Positions 52,159-64,000 of a DNA stretch of 64,000 bases are shown piece by piece. Origin of the DNA: Tetrahymena elliotti 4EA (taxonomy: Eukaryota > Ciliophora > Oligohymenophorea > Hymenostomatida > Tetrahymenidae). Under the pieces are notes generated by a model. That model made no database searches, was not told the origin of the DNA, and saw nothing but the letters and a program-made list of their open reading frames with translations. Position 1 is the stretch's first letter; the number at the start of each line of letters is the position of its first letter. The stretch is taken from contig JH720293.1 in the NCBI GenBank assembly GCA_000231825.2, positions 1,488,001-1,552,000 of the forward strand, read 5' to 3'. The position numbers were made by a program, and so were the translations under genes.

Positions 52159-54123
52159 ATGGGTTTTATAGATCTTTTAAAGCCAGCATTTTCTCTTATC
52201 CCAGAAGTTTAGCCTCCTAGAGTAATATAATAGATTATTACTTGAAATTCTTTTATAAAATTTATAAATTAAGATGAAAACTATTCTGTTTCTTAGATTT
52301 TCATTATTCATAAATCTAATTTTTTTAAATAATCATAATAATATCCCTAAAAGATGGAAGATATTTTACTAAAACATATTTTTATTAACAACAGCAATAT
52401 GTTCCAAAGGATCATAAAATAGTTTGGACTGGTATCACACTTTTTATTTACTTGGTTTGCTGTTAGATTCCTTTATATGGTGTTGTTCGTGCATAAGGTA
52501 GTGATCCATTCTACTGGATGAGAGTTATTTTAGCTTCTAATAGAGGTACTTTGATGGAACTTGGTATCTCTCCTTTAGTTACCTCTTCTATGATAGTATA
52601 ACTTTTAGTAAATACTAGAATTTTAGATTTTAATGCTAGAGTTTAGGATGACAGATAAGCAATCTAGGGAGCCCAAAAATGTAAAAACCTTATTTTTTTG
52701 TTAATCATTTGAACAAAGTAGAAAATCTAGAATTAGTCAGAATATATAAAGCGATTCTACTGTTATTTTATTGCTTTCATCTTAAATATAATATAAAATC
52801 TAAATTATATGCTAAGTTAATCTATAATTATTATATAGTGCTTGGTCTTATAATGTCTATGTGTGAAGCATTTGCTTATATTTGGTCAGGTTAATATGGT
52901 GACCCAGCTAAAATTGGCTTAGGTAGTTGCTTACTCATTTTCATTCAACTTGTTTTCTCTGGTATTGTTGTCTTACTTTTAGATGATATGCTCAATAAAG
53001 GATATGGATTAGGAAGTGGTATTTCCCTCTTTATTGCTACTAACATTTGTGAAAATATAGTTTGGAGATCTTTTTCACCTATTACCATTACAACTCAATA
53101 AGGAACTGAATTCGAAGGATCTATTATTAATCTTTTCCATTCATTATTAACTAAAGATAGAGTCAGCAATGCTCTTTATCACTCCTTCTATAGAACAAGT
53201 GCTCCTAATCTTGTTAATTTAATTTCAACTCTCCTTGTTTTCTTGGTAGTTATCTACTTATAGGTAAATAGAAAGATTTAAAAATAAGCTTAATTTTGTA
53301 TTAGTTATCCTATATAAACAGTATTAATGTATTTTTTGAAAAAATAAAATTAGGGTGTTAAATATGATTTGAGAATAGCTCGTCGTTAAGAAAGAAACTC
53401 TGAATAATCTTATCCTATTAAGCTCTTCTACACTTCTAATTATCCTATCATCTTACAAACTGCTCTTGTTTCTTAAATTTTCTTCTTCTCAAGAATCTTA
53501 TCTAGCAAGTTTAAGAGTAATTTCTTCGTTAAGCTTTTGGGTTAATGGTAAGAAGGTTCTGGAGCTGGTGGCCAAGATCACCCTATTGGAGGTAAAAAAT
53601 TTAAAGGATTTTATAATTTTAATTTACATATTAATTTAATTTAGGTTTTGTTTATTTCCTTACTGCACCCAGAGATTTGAACTAAGTGATTAGTGATCCT
53701 ATCCATGCTATTTTTTATGTCTTGATTATTTTAACCCTTTGTGGTGTTATTTCAAGATATTGGATTGAATTTAGTGATGAATCTACCAGCAGTGTTCATA
53801 AGAAGTTCATGGAAGAAAAAATTGAAATTCCTGGTCACAGAACCGATTCAGTTTACAAAACTCTAGATAAAATTATTCCCACTGCTGCTACCTTAGGTGG
53901 TATTTGTGTTGGTGTCTTAACAATTGTAGCTGATTTCTTGGGTGCTATCGGTTCAGGTAAAAAATACATAAAATATGAAAATATAATTAAAATTTAATAT
54001 ATAATAATAGGTACTGGTATTTTGCTTGCTGTCAATATTATTTATGGTTACTTTGAACAAGTTAAGAAAGAAAACAAATTAAAAAAAACAGGTATAGTTT
54101 AATAGTAATAATAGTAAATGTGA
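52159..54123 (+). CDS. SEC61A: Sec61 alpha, ER protein translocation channel
   Basis: Begins at ATG 52159 ([20 protein letters not shown]), followed by an intron. Later exons give [173 protein letters not shown], and end at TGA 54121-54123. These match the eukaryotic Sec61 alpha/SecY family over essentially the full length, with plug region and ten transmembrane helices in the expected order. It forms the channel for co-translational import and membrane insertion at the ER. At least six introns are present (for example about 52690-52840, 53265-53350, 53595-53645, 53955-54012). The C-terminus ends in a short Gln-rich tail encoded by TAA/TAG, not seen in most orthologues. Confidence 0.97.
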
Positions 54124-54469
54124 AAGAAACAATTAAAGACAAATAATTAAATTTGGTATTTAAATATTAAACTTTTTAATTGAATTATGGTTGTATTACT
54201 AATTTCATGTTAAGGAATAGTATGCTTTTATCTTCAATAAATAAATTAGTAAATTAGGTTTAATTTATAAAAATCTTTTTTAAATAAGTCATCAAATAAT
54301 CTAGAATATTAATTAATAATTCAAATTTCTTTGGTCTATTTCTGATTTTTAAAATTTATGTCAAATCAAGTGCTTTTTTTTGGATTCAATTAATTTTATT
54401 AATAAATTCTTTTCAGCTTAATAAGATTTTTTTTTATTAGTATTTTTAAGATTAGAATTTGATTATTTA

Positions 54470-54886
54470 ATGGGATATCAAGAATACTTGCTTTAGTAAA
54501 ATTTGTAACATTTTGAATAATAATTTGATGAATGTAAAGGTAAATACATAAATACTTCTAGTTCTTATGTTTTCTGCAATTTATATTTTATTTTTGGGTA
54601 ATTATTTAATCATAAATTGTTTTGAGTAAATATTTATTTTGTGTTAGGAAATTAGTCATAATCTTATACATTTTGGTGATGATAATTTTAATATTTTGTG
54701 AGAATTAAAATAATAATTTACTCCTCAGAAAAAGTATATTATTTAGCAGTAGGAAGACTTTCAAAGCATAATTAATCTTAAAGGCGACAGTCTACCTATC
54801 AGGAAATCAAAAACCAATTAGCAGAATAGGTTTAATAGGTCTTAATATTAGAAATCAAGATAGATTCATTCATATTCTTTTTTTTG
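54470..54886 (+). CDS. Small Gln-rich protein, about 80 aa
   Basis: ATG at 54470 gives MGYQEYLLQQNLQHFEQQFD and ECK. An intron starts at GTAAATAC (about 54540), and a second short intron ends near the CAG at 54727. The last exon reads KKYIIQQQEDFQSIINLKGD, SLPIRKSKTNQQNRFNRSQY and stops at TGA 54884-54886. The second half has convincing protein character (basic, few low-complexity runs). The middle exon near 54655-54675 can be spliced in more than one way. No family recognised; no signal peptide. It lies just upstream of the receptor-kinase gene on the same strand, with only 73 bases between, so it could also be a 5' part of that transcript. Confidence 0.4.
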
Positions 54887-54959
54887 AGTTCTGACTCTTT
54901 AAAGAAAAGAGGAACAATTAAAAAAAGCACTATTTAATAAAAAATAAATATTTATAAAA

Positions 54960-57900
54960 ATGAAGCCTAACTAAAAGATATTATTATTATTATTAATTAT
55001 TGCATAGTTTTGCTATGCAGCAGCAATTTATTCAGATACTTAAAGCCAAGGATAAGATCATAATGAATAGACTGCATAAAATAATCCTCTTTTGAATTGT
55101 AGAACTCATACTTACTCTGAACATTTACCCATTGTAAAGATTTCAACAAGAGATTCTTGGATTTTTATAATTGGCTCTTCTATAGCATTAACAATTCAGA
55201 TAAGTTTTTTTGCTTTAGCAATTAAGGTGCCTCGTTTGAGGTAGTAACCAGGAGATATTTTACTAGGATGCTTTTGTGCAGAATTCATTCTTTCAGCTCA
55301 TTGGTAAGTATTTTTTTTTGCTTTATTTCATTCATCGAGTTTAAATAAGTAATTTAGAAATAAGGACTCTGATATATTTTGTTTTTTATTTAAGCTTATT
55401 TGCAATTTCTTTTAAAAATTAAGGCTAATAATGAGTATTGAAGCTATTTTATATCCAAACGAAATTCTAAACGAAGATGATGCTTTTTGCACAATAAATA
55501 GTATAATAAGTATTTTTGGAAGTGTTATGTAGGGCTTGTATAACTTTTTCTTTTTCTTTTTTATAGGAATTTCCATCAAAAATAGTTTAAGTATACAATC
55601 AATCTCAAGAAAAAGATCACATATTTTGCTAATAGGAACTTGTTTTTTAATATTAGCAATAATTTTCTTTTTAGATTTAAATGGTAAAACTCTCTATGGT
55701 ACTTGTTCATATATTTCAGACTAATCTTTTCCCATGCTATCGTTGATTATTTATCTACTATTTTTATTCTTTTCAATCCTGATTCTAGCCTACTTTAACT
55801 AAAAAATACCCAATACTTCTTTCTACAAGAAAAAAAGAAGGGAATTTTTACATTTTTCTAGACTTTATCTCTCGCTTTGCTTATTTATGTGGGGTGTTAT
55901 TGCAATCAGTAATACAGCACTCTTTTTAAATTGCTAATATATTCATGAGGAATATTTAACATATTTTTAAACTGTGGGAAATGCAGCAAAAGTCCTCTCA
56001 TCAATTTTACTTCCTATGATACGTATTAAAGATCCTTACTTAAAATCAATTATTAGGGACTAAAAAAAGAGATTAAAAAAAAAGGTAGCTTCAGTAATAC
56101 CAATTTTAAAAATAGGAGAATAAAATAAAAATAATAATGATTAAAGTGAAGTGAATACTCAAAATCATATCTCTTAAATTGATTAAAATGCTAGCAATTT
56201 ACCATTTGAAAACAAACCCAAATCTTTAAATTAATCGTATGATGGTGGATCATTTGTATTTAGTTATTCTGCCTCTAAGGATCAAATTAGTAGTTAATAA
56301 TAAAAATTAAAAGATTAAAAAAATAAATAAAGTATTTTCTTAGATGAAGAAATAAACGATAGCACTAATACAAAAGTAGTTTAATAAGGTAATAAAGATG
56401 AAAATAATGAATGTCTTTCATTACAAGAAATTGAAGAAAGATTATCAATATTTGATACTGAAATTCAAGATAGCTAGAAGTAAAAAACTGAAGAAAATTA
56501 GAAAGTAAGAAAATCTAATATTGCTCATATATTTTCAGTTTAATCTACATACTAAACTTAAATTTTTCCAAGATTAAAATCTAGTTTTAATAAAAGCGAA
56601 AGTTTAGATTAAGGTATTTTCAAAGATAATCCTATATAGATTGTTAAAGAATATTAAGATCCTAATAACCCTAATACACTTATGAATAAAACTATTTTTT
56701 CTAGATTAGGGAGGAAAGGAAATTCAATAATTAAAGAAGAAAAAAGCTCTGTAGATTCAAACAGATCACGTTTTTTGTCTAATAAAGAAAACAAAGTTAG
56801 AAACCATTCACAACTTTAAAACTTTAAATTCAATAATTAAACAAGAGTTAGCTAATTAAAAGTATAAGAAAATAATACAAATTAGATTTAGCTTTCCAGT
56901 GAAAATTCAAGTATGTCAATCAATTCACCATAGAATTCATAAAATAACTCAAAGTCAATCGATTCTTAAACTAATATTAAGCATAGAAGTATTAGATTAA
57001 ACTTCAGAAAACCGAGCAATATGTAAAAAATATAGTAATCTGATTCTATATTGTATTATTTGGATGGATCTAGGTAAAATTCTAAAATGTTCTAAAGCAG
57101 AAGAAATGAATTTAGAAAAACTCTAAATTAAGAAGTAAATAAAAAAAGATTTAATTATAAGCTATCAGAATATCTAAAAAATAACTCTTTTGTAGGTGAA
57201 ATGATGAACAGTCAGTCACAATCAATCGATATTACTGATTAAAATACTAGCTTAAGCTGTGAAGAAGCAGTACTAAAATAAAAGCTAAAACAAATCATAA
57301 AAAATGCATAAATGATGGATTATTTTAACGATCCTTACTATTAAAACTAAAGTTAGAGCGAAAGTGGCTCATTTACAGATATAGATGCAGTATTTGGACA
57401 TGAGTCCCTATCTTCTGGTTCCTCTATGCCTAATGGGAATTCTTAGTTACAAGCAGAGACTGTAGAAGATGAAAAAGAGCACTTTATTAAAATTTTACAA
57501 AAAAACATAAAAATGGGTGTACTTTGTAGAATTTTATGTGGGATTTAAATACATTTTATGAGAAAAAAAAGATATTGCTCTAAAGTTGATATTTTCACAG
57601 ACAATTACAATTCAATATTCGAATGCCAAGTTAACTCTGTGAAGCTAAATAAAAATTCATCTTAACTTTCATCATAAAAATCATCAGTTCGCTACTCTTA
57701 AACAGGCTTTTATGAATAATTTAAAACTCTAGAAGAAAACAAATTAGATAATGAACAAAAAAATAGCTAAGAAAAATAAATTTCAAAGAAAAAAGTTCAA
57801 TTAAACATAAATAACAACTAATCTTTAAATGAATCAGCAGATGATTAAAATTAGGTAATCTGTTATGGTAAACTTTAAACTATGAAAAATGACAATAACA

Positions 57901-59168
57901 ATAATAATATTAATAATAATAATTAAGATATTTTTATGAAATCTGAAAACATTTATAATAAGTCCAGAATACTCTAGCCTAATATAAATAGTAGATAGAA
58001 ATCATCCACCTAAAATTAGGAAATAAACCTTCGATAAGTCTCTTTATCACTAACTAATACGAATAAACAAAAAAAGCCGAAAAAGCAATAAGAGAATGAA
58101 ATTTTTTATGAAGTCAAAATTTTTTAATTTTCAGATGATTCTATTAAATAGAATTTAAATCATGCACCAACATAACTTTTGGATAGTGATACTTTCGATC
58201 TTGTAAGAATGAGGGTTTATGCTCCTACGGTCTTTCATAGTCTCCAATAATCTGAGATAAACTTAATTTTAAATTTTGAAGACACAGATCCCTACAAGCA
58301 AAAGCATAACATCGACATTGAGAATTCTTTTAATATTTAACTTAATATGGCTTAAATAAAAAATGCAAGTGGATCTGATGGAGGAAAAAGTGGATAATTC
58401 TTTTTTTTCTCTCATGATAACAAATTTTTACTAAAGACATGTACCGAATAAGAACTAAGAATTCTAATTGAAAGACTTCCATCCTATTTCAGATATTTAA
58501 AAGCTAATCCTAGGAGCTTGATAGCTAAAATATTCGGAGTTTACTCATTTGAAGGTCTTAATGAAAAACCTATACATTTGCTATTGATGAAGAATATAGC
58601 TGCATGCACAAAATAGTTTATTGAAAGAACATATGATTTGAAAGGGTCAACTTTTGATAGATAAGTTTTATCAAAAACAAAAAATGAATCAGAATCTTTT
58701 TCTAGAGCACTTAATAGAATGATTCTTAAAGATTTAGATTTTGTCAGTTTAGAAAAAAAAATATATATCTCATAAGAAAACAGATTTTAAATTTTTAACT
58801 AACTTAAGAGAGATTCCGAGTTTCTAAAATCTTGTGGTTGGATAGATTACAGCTTGATTGTATTTAAAATAAATAGAAAAAGACATACAGAATGGAAAGA
58901 GTCAAATCAAGTTGCCTATTTAGAAGAAGAGGAAGATTTTGAAGATTAGATTTCTCATTATTATTAATTCGAATCTACAGAGTAAAGTGGAATTTTCTAT
59001 CACATAGGAATTATAGATTATCTATAGCTATATGACATTTAAAAAACGTTAGAAAAGTGGGCAAAAAGAGTCATACATCTAAGTCCTAGACTTGACACTT
59101 CATCATAAGATCCTGAAACTTACAGTAAAAGATTTATAAATTTTATGAAATAAATATTTGATACATGA
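54960..59168 (+). CDS. Receptor-like seven-helix protein fused to phosphatidylinositol-phosphate kinase (GPCR-PIPK)
   Basis: ATG 54960 opens with a signal peptide (KILLLLLIIAQFCYAAAIYS) and a short lumenal part. Membrane helices follow up to about 56000, including WIFIIGSSIALTIQISFFAL, ILLIGTCFLILAIIFFLDL, MLSLIIYLLFLFFSILILAY and LYLSLCLFMWGVIAISNTAL. Small introns lie near 55301 and 55330-55430. A very long polar, Ser/Asn/Lys/Gln-rich cytoplasmic linker follows (about 56050-58350). The C-terminus is a PIP kinase domain: FLLKTCTEQELRILIERLP, LLLMKNIAAC, ERTYDLKGSTFDRQV, DLDFVSLEKKIYI, GWIDYSLIVFKI, HIGIIDYLQLYDI with the catalytic acidic residue, and the activation-loop end DPETYSKRFINFM. 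TGA is at 59166-59168. The arrangement matches the RpkA/GPCR-PIPK class known from Dictyostelium, oomycetes and ciliates. It would convert PI4P to PI(4,5)P2 or similar at the membrane in response to an unknown signal. Confidence 0.88.
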
Positions 59169-59726
59169 TAAATAGTATTTAAATTAACTAGTTCTCAAAC
59201 TTTCGCATCTAAAATATTAATTTACAGATAAAAAATAAACAATTTCTCTACAAAATAAAAAAATCTTCAACTTTATTTAAAATATTTATGGTAATAAAAA
59301 TGAAATCAATTTAGTTATTTCAAAACTCTATTAAATTTATATTAAAATTAATTATTTATCTAAAATCTTTACTAGTATTCTTAAATATTTATGTTTTGTA
59401 TTTACTCTTTTATTAAAAAATTATTACTATTTTCTTTTAAGACATTGATTTATTCAGATACGAGTTTTAACAAACTCAAATAAATACTTTAAAATTTAGA
59501 TTCATTTAATTTTAATTTCGAATCCAATAATGTCTTTTTAACTTTTTTTTAATTTATTTTTGCAAAATTATATTTTCACAAATTAAAAAAAAGGATTTAG
59601 AAATGAATGAAAAAAAAAAATGACTCATTAAAAAATAAATTCCAAGATTTGATTAATTTTAAAAACACAAATATAAAAAATGAAAGTTTTTTAGAAATAT
59701 AATAAGCAAATCATTAGGTATTAATA
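59169..59726. other. Convergent intergenic region
   Basis: A/T-rich spacer between converging genes; no coding signal found. Confidence 0.5.
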
Positions 59727-61054
59727 TCAGTTTCTTAAAAGTTTAATAGGGTAGTTAAGAGTAATTTTAAAAGCATCATAAAGGATAACAATAAAATTAA
59801 CCTCAAATTCTACAGTAAAATCCTTCCATTAGAAATTAGGGCAGCAGAAATATTTAGGAAACATCATAGTTAATGGAATTTCAATACCTTTTGTGATATT
59901 GCCATCGCATACTTAAATAAGTTAAATTTCTGTAGCTTCCTAAAATTTTCCTTTTTAATTGCTTACTTACTCTACTCTGATTAATTATAGATCTATGCTT
60001 CTGATTTTTCCTTCACACTCCTTGAAATAATTTCAAAAATAATTATAAAAAAATATTTGGGTTTTAGTAAAGTCGTTACTTCTAATTCGAATTGACCTGT
60101 GAAATCATTATTTATCATGCAAATATCTGAATTGATGACTCCTTGTATTTTAATTCTTGGCATCTTTTCCATACTACCTTACCTTAGTTTATCTGGATTA
60201 ATACTTATACTTTAAGGATGAGGATAACTATCAGTACTTAACATATCTCTTCCTGCTCCCTATTAATAAAATTGTTAAATGTAAACTATTATGACTCTAA
60301 ATATTTTTATTTACATTAACTTAGACATAAAAATTTGAAGATTCCTTAATGATTTAATAGTTTGCTAACTTTAACTCTGCTTGTATTTCATACTTTATTT
60401 AATAAACATTTTTGAGAAAAAAAAAAAATTTCAATAATAGGATTCTACTCCAACTGTAACATAAACTCCAACATATGTTTCAACCAATTTTTCACCTTCG
60501 TTTGCTGAAAGCTTAAATTTAAAAGTAAACTCGCTATTATCCTTATCTCTATTAATAGTAAAAGAATTAATAATAAACCAGATGCATGTGAATATTATTT
60601 ATTTAATTGTAATAAAATCAATGAATGAAAATTACACATATTGCATTTCAGCTATACTGGATTCATGAGTAAAAAGTTTTAATGGTACTAAATGGGAACT
60701 AACAGCTTCTAAATCCTTATTACTTGCCTTATTTTAAGCCTATAAAATACCTTTTAGGATATATGAAAATTTGATAAAGCAGTCACTATATTAAACATAA
60801 ATACCTTCTGCTTTTATTTTTAAGCCATATATTTCAATTTTATTATGTTCTACATCTCCATCTAATTTAACTTTTCCAGTTACCCAATCCTTTTTCATTG
60901 AAAAAATAAATAGATCATAATATCTCAAATTTTATGGTATATTTAGAATCAAAATAATTTTGTACAATTATAAAAGTTTTACATTTATTTTATATGTAGA
61001 GTTAGCTCTATCAAATGTAATAGTCAATCCTATATCTAATTCCTACTAGTTCAT
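59727..61054 (-). CDS. VPS26C: VPS26C/DSCR3, arrestin-fold subunit of the retriever complex
   Basis: Starts at ATG 61054 (MNQQELDIGLTITFDRANS) and ends at TGA 59727-59729. Exons are separated by introns near 60905-60985, 60555-60655, 60405-60440, 60255-60330 and 59940-60010. The N-terminal half has VTGKVKLDGDVEHNKIEIYG and FKFKLSANEGEKLVETYVGV. The C-terminal half has IKIQGVINSDICMINNDFTG, IRSIDLQLIRVE, EATEIQLIQVCDGNITKG, IEIPLTMMFPKYFCCP and FTVEFEVNFIVIL, which are the diagnostic blocks of the DSCR3 branch rather than retromer VPS26A/B. The protein should be a two-lobed arrestin fold of about 300 residues that, with VPS35L and VPS29, recycles cargo from endosomes. Nothing looks broken; exon edges were set by eye. 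Confidence 0.88.
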
Positions 61055-61632
61055 TTTTGTTATTATCCTATTTTTGTTAACTTTATCTTTTACTTTACAA
61101 ATTTTACTATTAACTATTGTTTAAAATAACAAATTATCTGTCAAAAATAAATCTTTTATTTATTTCTTTTATGATACAAATATCAATCATCAAATAGATA
61201 TGAACAACATTAGAAAACCAAAATATTAAAAAATTGGAAAAATCAATTAATTTAATACAATTTCATCAAATATTTTAATTTTTTAATAATATTATTATAG
61301 ATTAGATTTCATAATTAATTAATTTTTTTGTTTTTTTAAAATGTTTTATTTTATTTTTTTTATAATTAATTAGCAAGTTTATTAGCTACCTGATATAAGA
61401 ATTAGTTTTTTGATGCAATAGTGAGATTTGGTATAGATTCGATCAAATATAGAGATTCATTTTTACATTTATTTAATCACATATACTAAATTACTTAAGT
61501 AAAGAGATTGTATAAACCATAATTTTTTTTCAAAAATATTATTAATCTAAAAAATCAATCAAAAGCAGTAAAAAATAATCTAAATAGAATTTAGAAATCA
61601 AAAGTTAAAATTAAAAGCTTATTATAAAATAA
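61055..61632. other. Divergent intergenic region
   Basis: A/T-rich, holds the 5' ends of the VPS26C-like gene (-) and the membrane protein gene (+). No defined element seen. Confidence 0.45.
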
Positions 61633-62449
61633 ATGGATCTAACTACTTGGTTTTGGACTTACGATCGTAGATGGTTTTTTGATTTAAAAGTTAATTTTCT
61701 TGATAAAATATGGTAAATTTCTTTTAAAAATAATATAAATTAACTAATAACTGATCATCTTATTATTTGCTAAAAATAAGGATATTGCCAATTATTGTTG
61801 ATTTTTCATTAGGAGTTTTAACTGTTCAAACACTTTTTTTTGAGAATTAATCATGCTTATCTTAATTTGGGTATGTAAATTGGCTTGAAGTTCAATTATC
61901 TCTGTAAATACTTTCTATCATTCTGATAACGTTCCTTCTTTTTAGAATAAGGAGCATTGACAAATAGGTAAACTTACTTTTGCAAATAAAATGAAAGTAT
62001 TTTGATTAAGCTAAACATATTACACTAATAATTATATAGCATGGAAAATTATTTGATAATATCAGCAAACCAAAAGCATCAAATCCAAAAAATTACAAAT
62101 ACTGGTAGTTATTTTTGCTTTTTATTAGAAAAACTGTAAACATTTTTATACTCAAAAAATTAGGATCAGGACAAAAGGTTTACTTTCAGTTTTAGGTTTT
62201 GGAGTTCTTACTCTTGCATTTATTAAATTTATCTGGACTTGGGTTGGTTATATTCTCTACACATAACATTCATTTGATCATTGTGATGACAAATTCAAAA
62301 GAACATTCCTTTCTAATTTTATAGTACCTTTAGTCTGCTTAATTCCAATAGGTTTTACTATCGTAATGTTTTTACTCATAAAAGTAACCAATTTTTTGCT
62401 ATCATGGTTAATGCCATCAACATTTGTTTGGATTTCTAAAAGATTATGA
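61633..62449 (+). CDS. Polytopic membrane protein of unknown family
   Basis: ATG 61633 gives MDLTTWFWTYDRRWFFDLKV followed by NFLDKIW and an intron (GTAAATTTC...). The next exons contain RILPIIVDFSLGVLTVQTLFF, then helices with W/F/L (about 61890-62130). The last exon, from about 62180, reads LLSVLGFGVLTLAFIKFIWT, WVGYILYTQHSFDHCDDKF, FIVPLVCLIPIGFTIVMFLL and PSTFVWISKRL with TGA at 62447-62449. Four or more membrane helices with aromatic-rich edges are apparent. I do not recognise the family, although the short N-terminal W-rich stretch and the conserved-looking acidic loop HSFDHCDDKFKR may help a database search. Inner splice sites are approximate. Confidence 0.6.
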
Positions 62450-64000
62450 ACAAAAACTCAAATATATTTAGTTAGATAACAAAACTTTAAAAACTTTTTA
62501 TTAAAGAAAGAAAAAAATTAATTAAATTAATAATATTATTATTTTACTATTGAACGTATCTATTTCAATTACTTTATATTAGTGTTTTTAAATAGTTAAA
62601 TAATAAATTAAACTAACTAACTCAATTAATATATCCACAATTCAAAAATCTTCAAATTAAAATTATACCTTTATTTATAATTATCCTTATTTCAATTTAG
62701 TTTAGGTTGTCATTTTTCAAAGGATTATTTGAGGAAAAATTATTTTTTATACTCATATTACTTCTAAATAAACTAATTACTCTTTAGTTAATTTAAAAAA
62801 CTTGTTTAAAAATTTCAATTTCATTCATACTTAACTCTTTCTTTAATTTTTAATAAAAAATTCTTAAGGTTTTTAATAATCACGCTGGAATTAATTATTT
62901 GCAAGTTTAGTTAGGATAAATTATTTTGGTTAATCCTTAAAAATATTTTAACATCATTCATAAATATTTAAATTTTTAAAATTATTTTCTCTCTACAAAG
63001 TATTTATGTTCTTAAATAAATTTACAATACATTTAGTTTTGAGTTTAACTACTTGAAGAGTTTCCATAAATTTAATTTTATAAAAACTCTGAGTTTTTCT
63101 TTTTCTTTTTTTTTGTATTTTTGTTATGTGGATTTTTCTAAAAAATTCTTTAAATTAATCACTTACTACTNNNNNNNNNNNNNNNNNNNNNNNNNNNNNN
63201 NNNNNNNNNNNNNNNNNNNNNNNNNNNNNNNNNNNNNNNNNNNNNNNNNNNNNNNNNNNNNNNNNNNNNNAATTCATTTTATGTTTCCAATTAGATAAAA
63301 ATTAAAAATTTTCTATTATTAACTTTTTATGGTAAAATTAAGGCGGTGTTAGTTTTATTTCAAAATTTTTGGAAATTAAAAAAGAGCTGTTTACTTTTTG
63401 AAAATTAATTTTTAACTCCAGTAAACAGAAAAGCAAGAGTGCACAAAAAATTAAGAAATAGATTGAAAAAAAAAAATTTTTTTCTAGAAAATACTTTAGA
63501 GTTTGTTAGATCATAAACTGACTAATTTTTAATAAATTGAGTTAAAATACTTGATTTCTTGCTTTAAAAAAGTTTTTAATTATGAGGATTTAATAAAAAT
63601 AAAAAAATTGTGTGAGGAATATTTTAGGAAAGTACATGTTTTTAATTGCATCATTGCAAATTTCTAGTACGTCACTAAGTTATCAAATCAAATCTTTTAA
63701 AATTGACCTTTTCATAAAATAGCCTAAAAAAAATTAATTAATAAAAAATTAATTAGCTTATTTTTGATAAAAATGTTTGTTAACAAAAGTAGTACTTTTA
63801 ATAATTACCTCAGTAATTTTTTGCAGTGGAGGTTCTCAACTTAATAGGGAGTTATATATCAACAATATAATGTAAATCAGATATGAATTTAGTTATTTTA
63901 GACTAGGTATTAATTCATTATCTTTAAATAAAAACAAAAAGTAACTGATTAAGTAGGGCAAGCTCAAATAAGATCATCGCTAAATATATTGTGTAAGATT
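62450..64000. other. A/T-rich end region, no gene seen
   Basis: No coding exon or RNA gene recognised on either strand, apart from chance open stretches. Contains the assembly gap at 63171-63270. Confidence 0.5.
63171..63270. other. Assembly gap of 100 N
   Basis: Exactly 100 unknown bases, the conventional size for a gap of unknown length. Any ORF crossing it is meaningless, and the order of the two flanks relies on scaffolding. Confidence 0.99.

Noticed and set aside
63053..63298. ORF crossing the assembly gap
   Set aside because: Most of it is N bases, so it has no meaning.
1..64000. tRNA or rRNA genes, CRISPR arrays, telomeric CCCCAA repeats, transposases
   Set aside because: Looked for characteristic motifs and repeats by eye and saw none; a tRNA scan would be needed to be sure.

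Overview
The window reads as a macronuclear chromosome segment of a ciliate close to Tetrahymena. The DNA is extremely A+T rich. Genes are compact, with introns mostly of about 45-120 bases, GT...AG and T/A rich. Conserved proteins read through only if TAA and TAG are glutamine and TGA is the only stop (nuclear code 6). Every gene end I could place is TGA. Ordinary ORF calls therefore break nearly every gene here into fragments, and most short ORFs on the opposite strand are shadows.

Layout, left to right. 240-1096 (-): small membrane-type protein. About 1789-3283 (+): unrecognised protein. 3791-4768 (-): papain-family cysteine protease. 6688-11652 (+): very long secreted or type I membrane protein. 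12177-19668 (-): giant protein of about 2,200 residues, rich in beta-sandwich-like stretches and possibly alpha-2-macroglobulin-like. 20647-22724 (+): SURP and zinc-knuckle splicing-type protein. 23487-26648 (-): TPR-like protein in one exon. 26856-27462 (-): doubtful small gene. 27646-28743 (+): HAD phosphatase of the CECR5/HDHD5 type. 29132-31674 (+): NIF-repeat, Nup98-like nucleoporin. 31870-35870 (+): Nup98 autoproteolytic domain followed by Nup96. 36307-37697 (-): mitochondrial carrier. 38425-38825 (-): small 114-residue protein. 39518-42238 (-): pyruvate dehydrogenase E2 with two lipoyl domains. 43232-46189 (-): coiled-coil protein. 47498-50937 (-): trimethylguanosine-synthase-like methyltransferase with long extensions. 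52159-54123 (+): Sec61 alpha. 54470-54886 (+): small protein. 54960-59168 (+): seven-helix receptor-like region joined to a phosphatidylinositol-phosphate kinase. 59727-61054 (-): VPS26C/DSCR3. 61633-62449 (+): polytopic membrane protein. The rest is A/T-rich intergenic DNA with a 100-base assembly gap at 63171-63270.

There is no operon logic; these are independent, mostly housekeeping or signalling genes: nuclear pore, translocon, mitochondrial pyruvate oxidation and transport, endosomal recycling, RNA cap modification, splicing and phosphoinositide signalling. The most interesting loci are the Nup98-Nup96 region with NIF instead of GLFG repeats, the receptor-lipid kinase fusion, the cap-methyltransferase homologue with an altered catalytic motif, and the E2 gene whose two lipoyl modules share intron positions. 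Exon boundaries were worked out by eye. Outer limits are generally better supported than inner splice sites.
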